Origin: Candidatus Bathyarchaeota archaeon
Lineage (GTDB): Archaea; Thermoproteota; Bathyarchaeia; 40CM-2-53-6; RBG-13-38-9
Reading direction: 5' to 3'
DNA length: 5,036 nt
NCBI GenBank assembly: GCA_026394315.1
Contig: JAPKYM010000365.1
Coordinates: 1 to 5,036 of the forward strand
Positions 1 through 5,036 of this stretch are shown piece after piece. The translations under genes were made by a program, and so were the position numbers. The notes under the pieces are model-generated. The model did not search any database. It was not told where the DNA came from and worked only from the letters and a program-made list of their open reading frames with translations. How positions within the stretch are numbered: position 1 is the stretch's first letter; each line of letters opens with the position of its first letter.

Positions 1-948
1 GGCAGAAAGAGGTATGGTGAGCACCCATGCGAGAACTATGTTTCTGGCCATGCCCCACCTGACCGCCGAGAATCTGCGGGTCGCACCAACACCCATAATC
101 GACCCGGTGATGGCATGAGTTGTGCTCACCGGCAACCCGCCCACCGCTGTCGCAGCTAATACGAGGGCAGCAGCACTCTCCGCACACGCACCCTGATACG
201 GCCGTAGTCTAGTAATCTTATGCGCCATCGTGTGGACAATCCTCCAACCTCCAAACAATGTCCCTAGAGAGATAGTGATATGACACGCGGCTGCGACCCA
301 GAGAGGAACATGAAAGGACGAGAGGTAACCATATGTCACAAGCATGGCAGTGATGACCCCCATGACCTTCTGAGCATCATTGGTTCCATGAGTAACGGAG
401 AAGAAGAATGACGATACAAGCTGAATACGGCTGAAGTACCTGTTACCCTTCACAGGATGAAGATTCACTGAAAGCCTCATCACACCGGCTGTGATGAAGA
501 AGGCGAAGATGAACGCTATCACTGGTGAAGTCACCATGGGAATAGCCACTTTATCAATAACCGATGACAGATTCACAGCGTTAAATCCTGAAGCAGCAAT
601 TCCAACCCCAATCAAGCTTCCAACCAGTACGTGAGACTCAGAGCAGGGTATTCCCCACCAATATGTCAGCCCATCCCATACCAGCCCGCCGATCAAAGCT
701 GCTATCAGAACCTCAGCAGTAACAAGTTTACTATTAATGATCCCCTCGCCCATAGTTACCGCGACAGCTGTCGGGAACATGAACATGCCAACGAAGTTTC
801 CGGCTGCGGATAATGCGACGGCTCTGACAGGTGTTAATACCCTTGTGGCAATAACTGTTGCTATCGCATTAGCAGCATCCGTGAATCCATTCCAGAAAGA
901 GAAGAAGAAAAGAATTCCAAGCGCAGCAAAAAGAACAGGCTCTACCAT
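1..948 (-). CDS. PiT/PHO4 family inorganic phosphate permease, partial (C-terminus cut by window edge)
   Basis: Low-affinity phosphate uptake permease of the inner (cell) membrane; PiT proteins move phosphate, often as a metal-phosphate complex, with protons or sodium. The reverse strand reads open for 316 codons from the ATG at 948 to position 1 without a stop. Two halves related by the PHO4 inverted repeat are visible: GFTDAANAIAT (residues 21-31) in half one and HGTNDAQK (187-194) in half two, each followed by a serine/histidine motif, GIPCSESH (99-106) and PVSTTHA (273-279), then a glycine-rich helix. Most of the rest is hydrophobic membrane segments. Archaeal PiT proteins are commonly about 320-340 residues, so only a short tail should be missing. 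The ATG is the only normal start after an in-frame upstream stop (TAG); a GGTGG purine run lies about 10 bases upstream. Oddity: the usual Asn/His before the first catalytic-site Asp is Thr23. No PhoU/DUF47 partner is visible upstream; it could lie beyond the left edge. Confidence 0.93.
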   Translation of the reverse strand, partial: MVEPVLFAALGILFFFSFWNGFTDAANAIATVIATRVLTPVRAVALSAAGNFVGMFMFPTAVAVTMGEGIINSKLVTAEVLIAALIGGLVWDGLTYWWGIPCSESHVLVGSLIGVGIAASGFNAVNLSSVIDKVAIPMVTSPVIAFIFAFFITAGVMRLSVNLHPVKGNRYFSRIQLVSSFFFSVTHGTNDAQKVMGVITAMLVTYGYLSSFHVPLWVAAACHITISLGTLFGGWRIVHTMAHKITRLRPYQGACAESAAALVLAATAVGGLPVSTTHAITGSIMGVGATRRFSAVRWGMARNIVLAWVLTIPLSA

Positions 949-1155
949 ATCAGAGACCCACCATAAACCTACGATGTGATACTATTAGGTGCTTCCGATG
1001 GTTTCTAAGATCTTTGATAAGGCAGGCCCGAAATGTTAAAGTTGTGTAGCGGGCTTTCCAACTTCATTTCGGAAATGCCCGTGTGGATGCCCTGGTCGGA
1101 AAATCAGTATCCGGATGGAAACGCAAAACGCATGCTATAATCCTAAAAAAAGGGT
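949..1155. other. Intergenic region between trpB2 and the phosphate permease gene
   Basis: About 207 bases separate the end of trpB2 from the start of the phosphate permease gene; both are read on the minus strand. I see no gene. It holds the oligo-T terminator of trpB2 at its right end, a bulged hairpin at 1050-1080, and presumably the permease promoter. Weak TATA-like candidates on the minus strand lie at about 1034-1041, 1013-1022 and 978-988; none is convincing enough to call. A separate promoter is expected because the terminator precedes the permease gene. Confidence 0.6.
1050..1080. repeat. Bulged inverted repeat / hairpin with an embedded palindrome
   Basis: GGGCTTTCC at 1050-1058 can pair with GGAAATGCCC at 1071-1080, giving GGGC/GCCC and TTTCC/GGAAA arms with one bulged base and an 11-12 base loop. 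An overlapping perfect 6-base dyad, CATTTC-G-GAAATG, lies at 1065-1077, and GAAATG recurs at 1030-1035. It lies 102-132 bases upstream of the phosphate permease start and downstream of trpB2, so it could be an operator, an RNA structure in a leader, or chance. The function is unknown. Confidence 0.4.
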
Positions 1156-1160
1156 TTAGG
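1142..1160 (-). terminator. Oligo-T terminator with small inverted repeat at the trpB2 stop codon
   Basis: On the minus strand the TAA stop of trpB2 (1158-1156) is followed after ACCC by seven T residues (1151-1145). A stretch of T on the non-template strand is the main intrinsic termination signal in archaea. The 6-base arms CCTAAA and TTTAGG flank it (1160-1155 and 1147-1142) as a perfect inverted repeat that includes the stop codon. The arms are AT-rich, so the T-run is the stronger part of the argument. Confidence 0.6.
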
Positions 1161-2529
1161 CAGGGACTTTGGGTAGAACCCTAAGTCCCGCCTCGATCAT
1201 TTCCTTGGTGGCTTCAAAGTCTTTCAGGACGCTTGCACGGTACTCCTCATACACCTTCACGTCGAGCAATCCGTGACCGCTATAGTTGAAGATTATCACC
1301 TTCTCCTCACCTGTCTTCTTGCACTCTAATGCGAGATCTATTGTCGCTTTGATGGCGTGTGCTGTCTCTGGCGCAGAAATGAACCCCTCCGTCTTAGCAA
1401 AGAGAACTGCTGCCTCCATGACTTGTCTTTGACCGTAAGCACGACTCTCCATCAAACCCTTGTGCACCAGATAGGAGAGGCTAGGTGCTTTTCCGTGGTA
1501 TCTTAGCCCTGCTGCGTGGATTGGAGGGCATTGGAATGTGTGTCCTACAGTGTACATCTTTACAACCGGAGCTGTCGCGGCAGAATCTCCGTAATCGTAT
1601 TCATAGACGCCCCTTGTTGTAGAAGGTACGGCAGTAGGCTCAGCAGCGACGAATCTTGTCTCTTTCTTGTTTCCTTTCAACTTGTCGTGCATGAATGGGT
1701 AGCTGAATCCTCCGTAATTGCTTCCGCCACCTATGCAGCCGACAACGATGTCTGGGTACTCATCCAGCATCTCCATCTGTTTCTTCGCTTCAAGCCCGAT
1801 TATGCTCTGATGTAACAAAACAAAATCCAGAACGCTTCCTAGGGAGTATTTTGTGTTGTCGTGTTTTATGCAGTCTTCAACAGCTTCGCTAATGGCTATG
1901 CCCAAGCTTCCAGGATGATCAGGGTCTTCCTTCAAGAATTTTCTTCCGGCGTCGGTCCTATCGCTTGGTGATGGGAATACTTCTGCTCCGTAGGTTTCGA
2001 TGACTGTTCTTCGACCGGGTTTGCTCAAGTAACTGCTTCGGGTCATGTAGACTGTGCAATCCATGTCAAAGAGGCTGCAGGCTAGCGCTAAGGCTGAACC
2101 CCACTGGCCGGCACCTGTCTCGGTAGTGAGTCTTTCAGCTCCTTCTTTCATGTTGTAGTAGGCTTGGGCTATTGCAGTGTTCGGCTTGTGGCTTCCGGTA
2201 GGATTAACGTCTTCCCTCTTGAAGTAGATCTTTGCTGGAGTTCCAAGGCTCTTCTCAAGTCTGGTGGCGCGTTGGAGTGGGGTCGGTCTCCCAATCCTAA
2301 TATACGTCTCGAGGATCTCTTCGGGGATTTCAATCTCAGGCTGTGTTGATACGGCTTGCATGACGCACTCCTTTGGGAATAGCCGCATCAAGGGTTCTGG
2401 GCTAATGGGTTTGAGAGTGATTGGGTCAAGTGGTGGTGGGTAGCCTGGGGGTAGATGTGGAAGGATGTTGTACCACTTCTTCGGGATCTGGTCTACTTCT
2501 AGGTTGACTTTGATTACATTCTTTGACAT
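1156..2529 (-). CDS. trpB2: TrpB2-type tryptophan synthase beta chain (PLP-dependent)
   Basis: Cytosolic PLP enzyme that joins indole to serine (or, in some archaeal TrpB2 proteins, phosphoserine) to make tryptophan. Residues are numbered from a possible GTG start at 2538. TGSHKPN (114-120) carries the Schiff-base lysine K118; ETGAGQWGSAL (140-150) holds the catalytic Glu140; GCIGGGSNYGG (268-278) binds the cofactor phosphate; NYSGHG (418-423) is the C-terminal motif. Trp instead of His after GAGQ, the long N-terminal extension with KKWYNILP, and EGFISAPETAHA (384-395) place it in the TrpB2 rather than the TrpB1 branch. At 457-460 residues it is full length for TrpB2. I prefer the ATG at 2529: GTGAG sits five bases upstream and a strong TATA element places transcription start about 25 bases ahead. 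A GTG at 2538 would add three residues. No trpA or other trp gene is nearby, so it probably works alone as an indole-salvage or secondary synthase. It diverges from an ACT-domain regulator. Confidence 0.97.
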   Translation of the reverse strand: MSKNVIKVNLEVDQIPKKWYNILPHLPPGYPPPLDPITLKPISPEPLMRLFPKECVMQAVSTQPEIEIPEEILETYIRIGRPTPLQRATRLEKSLGTPAKIYFKREDVNPTGSHKPNTAIAQAYYNMKEGAERLTTETGAGQWGSALALACSLFDMDCTVYMTRSSYLSKPGRRTVIETYGAEVFPSPSDRTDAGRKFLKEDPDHPGSLGIAISEAVEDCIKHDNTKYSLGSVLDFVLLHQSIIGLEAKKQMEMLDEYPDIVVGCIGGGSNYGGFSYPFMHDKLKGNKKETRFVAAEPTAVPSTTRGVYEYDYGDSAATAPVVKMYTVGHTFQCPPIHAAGLRYHGKAPSLSYLVHKGLMESRAYGQRQVMEAAVLFAKTEGFISAPETAHAIKATIDLALECKKTGEEKVIIFNYSGHGLLDVKVYEEYRASVLKDFEATKEMIEAGLRVLPKVPA

Positions 2530-2574
2530 TCGTCTCACAAACTTACCTTTTTGTCTCTTCTTGCACCTATGGGC

Positions 2575-2591
2575 TATATTTTAATCTTTCG
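2575..2591 (-). promoter_or_regulatory. Archaeal BRE/TATA promoter of trpB2
   Basis: Read on the minus strand, CGAAAG (2591-2586) is followed by ATTAAAATATA (2585-2575), a good match to an archaeal BRE plus TATA box. Transcription would start about 25 bases on, near 2554, leaving a leader of about 25 bases with GTGAG just before the ATG at 2529. The same AT-rich patch reads CTATATTTTAAT on the plus strand and could also serve the divergent regulator gene, with a start near 2605. Confidence 0.65.
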
Positions 2592-2639
2592 TGTACATAG
2601 TGGTGCGTGTGACGCGCTAAACAACCCATAAGAATAGCT

Positions 2640-3170
2640 TTGCAGCATATCACATACCAGATAACTTTGTGGAACAATATCGCAAAACATCTGCAGGGAC
2701 ACCCAGAAAGGCTTGCAGTTGCCAGACTGCTTGTCGAAACCGGTCTCTCAATAAGAAACGACCGCATCTACTGCAACCAGATAGAAATCCCCACAGTCAG
2801 AATAGCGGAAGCGGCTGGAGTAGACAGGAGGACCGTCACCAAGACCATCCAGACAATCTCCTCAAACAAAGAATTGAACCAGATCTTCGAGAAGATGAGA
2901 TCAGCCGGCTTATCGCTCAGAGAGATCGCAAGACATCTGGGTTTCGGAGTACTAGAGATCACCCCACAAGATCCCCGAGGCGTAGGGATCTTGGCTAAGG
3001 CCTCAACGTTGATAGCCGAAGAGGGCATAAGCATCCGACAAGCAATAGTAGACGACCCGGAACTCTGCCCTGAGCCCAAACTCACACTTATTGCTGAGAG
3101 AGAACTGCCCGGAGATCTCATCCCCCGGCTGCTGAAAGTCCCCGGAATCGCCAAGGTCTCAATATCGTGA
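2640..3170 (+). CDS. Predicted amino-acid-metabolism regulator, HTH plus ACT domain (COG2150-like)
   Basis: The protein resembles the archaeal family of predicted amino-acid-metabolism regulators with an ACT domain. An N-terminal helical region (roughly residues 10-75) contains a helix-turn-helix-like stretch, VRIAEAAGVDRRTVTKTIQTI (53-73), consistent with DNA binding. An ACT-like domain follows (about 100-176): LEITPQDPRGVGILAKASTLIAEEGISIRQAIVDDPE, then the strand KLTLIAERELPG and the end LLKVPGIAKVSIS; the DPRGVGILAK loop is the usual amino-acid-binding turn. The ligand cannot be read from sequence. At 176 residues it fits the family. The start is uncertain: TTG at 2640 is the longest option, but TTG at 2667 (167 residues, beginning Met-Trp-Asn-Asn) fits my recollection that family members often begin with Met-Trp. 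Neither has a clear ribosome-binding site. It diverges from trpB2 and is followed after 24 bases by a NucS-like gene, so control of trpB2 or of itself is plausible but unproven. Confidence 0.85.
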   Translation: MQHITYQITLWNNIAKHLQGHPERLAVARLLVETGLSIRNDRIYCNQIEIPTVRIAEAAGVDRRTVTKTIQTISSNKELNQIFEKMRSAGLSLREIARHLGFGVLEITPQDPRGVGILAKASTLIAEEGISIRQAIVDDPELCPEPKLTLIAERELPGDLIPRLLKVPGIAKVSIS

Positions 3171-3183
3171 TCTCTTCGCTTGC

Positions 3184-3188
3184 GGGGT
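3184..3188 (+). promoter_or_regulatory. Ribosome-binding site fixing the start of the NucS-like gene
   Basis: GGGGT ends six bases before the ATG at 3195. This spacing supports the ATG over the in-frame TTG at 3180, which lies before the purine run and would add five residues. Confidence 0.45.
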
Positions 3189-3194
3189 AGCGAG

Positions 3195-3941
3195 ATGTAC
3201 AAGATCAAACTATACTTTGATCTCCAAGGATCCTACCAGAACAGGCTGACGATGTTGCACGGTCTTCTTGAGGACATAAAGAAGAAATGGAATGTCTCCT
3301 GTGAAGAGACAGAGGTTAGGAATCTCTCCAAAGAGGAGATTAAGAATCTACCATCATTGATCAGATCCATTCCGCCGCAGGTAAGGGGCAGGATAGTCAG
3401 CTCTGGCCATCATGTCCTCCCTCTGTCAAGGACGAAGCGGCTCAATCTGAGGAATACGCCGATCACAATACTAAAGATCGATGATGCGCCCGCTGACGTG
3501 TATCCGCATCTACTCGGTACAAACTACGCAACTCCAGAAGACTTCATCTCAAGAATCCTGCGAGTTGGGCCAAGTGAGTACCTCCAGGCAAGAGGCCTCT
3601 TGGAAGAGCCGATCATCAAGATATTGGCCGACTATCCAGAATCATTGGGCAAGGGGACCTCCCTGCTGATGATAAGCCACGAGACTGAAGCTGGTGTCAT
3701 AGATATTATACTGCAAGATGTCAAAGGGAACCCGATAGTTGTAGAGACTGAGACCCGAGCTAAGGACTCTTCAGTGGCACAGGTCTGTAGGCTTGCGGCT
3801 GGCTACGCAAAGTCAAATGGTCTTTCTCTGGAACAGGTACGCAAGATGATTGTCTGCCTAGGCTATGAGGGTCAACTTGAAACTACGTGTGAAGGTTCAG
3901 GCGTGGAACTCTACAAACTTGTTATATATAGATTAGTGTAG
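3195..3941 (+). CDS. NucS/RecB-like nuclease-fold protein with an altered catalytic motif
   Basis: 248 residues from the ATG at 3195. The C-terminal half (about 132-248) has the order of elements found in the NucS/EndoMS C-terminal nuclease domain: GLLEEPIIKILADYPESL with a glutamate pair (137-138), GVID with D170, strand PIVVETETR with E184, Q196 in SVAQVCRLAAGYA, then KMIVCLGY and GVELYKLVIYRLV as closing strands. NucS proteins are mismatch- or branched-DNA endonucleases that work with PCNA. The spacing D170 to E184 (14) equals the Asp-Glu spacing known for Thermococcus EndoMS (D165, E179), but the lysine position (K181 there) is E186 here, so cleavage activity is doubtful unless R188 or K190 substitutes. 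The first 125 residues are not recognised; they start with a strand-helix pattern (YKIKLYFDLQ, then a helix to about residue 32). I see no C-terminal PCNA-binding motif. It follows the ACT regulator by 24 bases on the same strand and is probably co-transcribed. An inactive or DNA-binding paralogue is an alternative. Confidence 0.7.
   Translation: MYKIKLYFDLQGSYQNRLTMLHGLLEDIKKKWNVSCEETEVRNLSKEEIKNLPSLIRSIPPQVRGRIVSSGHHVLPLSRTKRLNLRNTPITILKIDDAPADVYPHLLGTNYATPEDFISRILRVGPSEYLQARGLLEEPIIKILADYPESLGKGTSLLMISHETEAGVIDIILQDVKGNPIVVETETRAKDSSVAQVCRLAAGYAKSNGLSLEQVRKMIVCLGYEGQLETTCEGSGVELYKLVIYRLV
3922..3930 (+). promoter_or_regulatory. TATA box for the recombinase gene, leaderless geometry
   Basis: TTATATATA lies inside the last codons of the NucS-like gene. 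Its centre (about 3926) is 26 bases before the ATG at 3952, the usual TATA-to-transcription-start distance in archaea, so the transcript would begin at or next to the start codon. No ribosome-binding site is seen before that ATG, which agrees with leaderless translation. Confidence 0.6.
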
Positions 3942-3951
3942 AATATTGTTT

Positions 3952-5036
3952 ATGGAAGCTTCACAAGTTGGGGGTTTGGAGCGGTTTTTCAGGGATCCTG
4001 CTGTTGGCAAGTGGTTGGCTTGTTATGATGTTGAGAGTCGACGGGGTCGGTGGCGTAAGTTGCGGATGTTTCTGTCGTATTTGGAGGGGCACCAGAAGCT
4101 TGGGGGTTTGGGTCCGAGTGAGCTTGTTGCTTTTCAGAGGGGGGCTGGGAAGGCTGAGGAGTTTCTGATTCTTGATGCTTTGCAGGATCATATTCGGGGC
4201 AAGAGTGGGACATATGGTTCGTTGCTAAGTCATTATAGTGTTGTGAAGAGTTTCTTTAGGCGGAATAGGGTTCCGCTGCCTGAGGATACATTCGAGATTA
4301 ATGCTAATCGATCTCCGGTCTCTGGAAAGCTGACTGTTGAGATCATCAAGAGCCTGGTTGAGAATGTCGGGGTGAACTGGAAGGCTTTCTACCTGACCTT
4401 GTGGATGAGTCTGATGGATCTTGAGCGGTTCATGATCTTCAATCGGAGTTGCGCTGGATCCCTTGTCAAACATTTGAAGGAGAAGGGTGTAGGTGAGCCT
4501 TACCTTTTTGATTATCCGGGAAGAAAAAAGATGCGGGGCAAGAAAGTCTACTATACCTTTCTAGGTTGTGACGCTCTTGCTGCATGGATTGAATACTTTG
4601 AGAGGATGCGAGGCTGGCCCAGTGAAGGTGAACCGATCCTGCTTGACCAGGACGGTAAGGCTGTACGTAAACAGGCTATTAGAATGAGGCATCTGCGCCT
4701 TCTCGAGAAACTAAAGTATGTTAAGCTTGGAGGTTCACCTAGCAACCGTTACGGCTACAATCTACATGAGTTCAGAGACGTAGCCCGAACCCTTCTTCAT
4801 CTTCAAGGCAGAAAGGACCAGCTTGATCTTGACTGTGTCGAATTCTGGATGGGACATACCACGGATCCTAATCAATACGACAAGTTCTACATGGACAAGA
4901 ACTACACTCTGGAGCAGTACAGAATCGCGGAGAAATACCTCAACATAATGTCCGGATCCAGCATGGGCCCACAACTGCAGAACGCGGACGAGATGATTGA
5001 ATTGATCATAAAGAATAAGCCGGCCTTCGAGAAGCT
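3952..5036 (+). CDS. Tyrosine recombinase / archaeal integrase, partial (C-terminus cut by window edge)
   Basis: Site-specific DNA recombinase, open for 361 codons from ATG 3952 to the window end. Residues 1 to about 115 form a helical N-terminal core-binding (SAM-like) region; the catalytic domain begins near residue 125. Visible signatures are a basic beta-hairpin candidate for the active-site lysine, GRKKMRGKKVYYTFLG (190-205); the HxxR box H272-E-F-R275 within YGYNLHEFRDVARTLLH; G301-H302 in EFWMGH; and DPNQYDKFYMDKNY, where Y309 or Y313 would be the nucleophile. The Arg-I region WMSLMDLERF (151-160) lacks an arginine where GLRxxEL usually has it; R159 is nearby. The closing stretch LEQYRIAEKYLNIMS is typical, as I recall it, of integrases in Bathyarchaeota-like archaea. 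The 5' third (3952 to about 4290) uses almost only G- or T-ending codons, unlike the rest. It starts 10 bases after the NucS-like stop but seems to have its own promoter. No tRNA or att repeat is visible. Confidence 0.85.
   Translation, partial: MEASQVGGLERFFRDPAVGKWLACYDVESRRGRWRKLRMFLSYLEGHQKLGGLGPSELVAFQRGAGKAEEFLILDALQDHIRGKSGTYGSLLSHYSVVKSFFRRNRVPLPEDTFEINANRSPVSGKLTVEIIKSLVENVGVNWKAFYLTLWMSLMDLERFMIFNRSCAGSLVKHLKEKGVGEPYLFDYPGRKKMRGKKVYYTFLGCDALAAWIEYFERMRGWPSEGEPILLDQDGKAVRKQAIRMRHLRLLEKLKYVKLGGSPSNRYGYNLHEFRDVARTLLHLQGRKDQLDLDCVEFWMGHTTDPNQYDKFYMDKNYTLEQYRIAEKYLNIMSGSSMGPQLQNADEMIELIIKNKPAFEK

Noticed and set aside
631..979. Plus-strand reading frames of 60 and 80 residues
   Set aside because: They lie antisense to the well-supported phosphate permease gene and have no recognisable protein features.
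3180..3194. TTG at 3180 as the start of the NucS-like gene
   Set aside because: It lies before the GGGGT ribosome-binding site, which is correctly spaced for the ATG at 3195.
2768..3208. 146-residue minus-strand frame opposite the ACT regulator
   Set aside because: The plus-strand protein matches a known family along its length; the reverse frame is a shadow.
3968..4111. Direct repeat TTGGGGGTTTGG at 3968-3979 and 4100-4111, and possible G-quadruplex
   Set aside because: The copies are 132 bases apart, in frame, and both encode Gly-Gly-Leu codons in a G/T-rich stretch; the G-runs are not arranged as four close tracts. Most likely composition, not an att repeat.
3961..4974. Several minus-strand frames of 64-82 residues opposite the recombinase
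   Set aside because: They are low-complexity shadows (Pro/Thr/Gln-rich) of a gene with clear tyrosine-recombinase motifs that is open through the window end.
1..5036. tRNA gene or attachment site next to the recombinase, CRISPR array, toxin-antitoxin pair
   Set aside because: I read both strands for these and saw no cloverleaf-like or regularly repeated sequence and no small paired genes.

Overview
The window looks like a piece of an archaeal chromosome, probably from a Bathyarchaeota/Thermoproteota-like lineage. That placement is inferred from the protein families and the promoter style, not from any search. The evidence is a stand-alone TrpB2-type tryptophan synthase beta chain, an archaeal-type HTH-ACT amino-acid-metabolism regulator, a NucS/RecB-like nuclease-fold protein, an archaeal-style tyrosine recombinase, and TATA/BRE-like promoters with short or absent leaders. 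I found no tRNA, rRNA, CRISPR array or IS element.

Layout. (1) Positions 1-948, minus strand: the first 316 residues of a PiT/PHO4 inorganic phosphate permease whose 3' end lies beyond the left edge. (2) Positions 949-1155: a non-coding gap with a bulged hairpin and, next to the following gene, an oligo-T terminator. (3) Positions 1156-2529, minus strand: complete trpB2, with a good BRE/TATA element at 2575-2591. (4) A short divergent promoter region of about 110 bp. (5) Positions 2640-3170, plus strand: a predicted HTH-ACT regulator (COG2150 type). (6) Positions 3195-3941, plus strand: a protein with a NucS-like C-terminal nuclease fold, 24 bp downstream and probably co-transcribed with the regulator. 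(7) Positions 3952-5036, plus strand: a tyrosine recombinase running off the right edge, with its own TATA box placed for a leaderless transcript.

How they fit together. trpB2 and the ACT regulator are divergent and share one AT-rich promoter patch, so the regulator may sense an amino acid and act on trpB2 or on itself. The phosphate permease appears to be an independent unit. The recombinase suggests that the right end is, or once was, the edge of an integrated element; no attachment repeats or tRNA are visible to prove it.

The most unusual signals are three. The NucS-like domain has the catalytic lysine position occupied by glutamate (E-x-E instead of E-x-K). The recombinase shows a sharp change in third-codon-position composition near its domain boundary. 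The recombinase also has a non-canonical Arg-I region and unusual His-Tyr spacing. I saw nothing that clearly amounts to a new multi-gene system.
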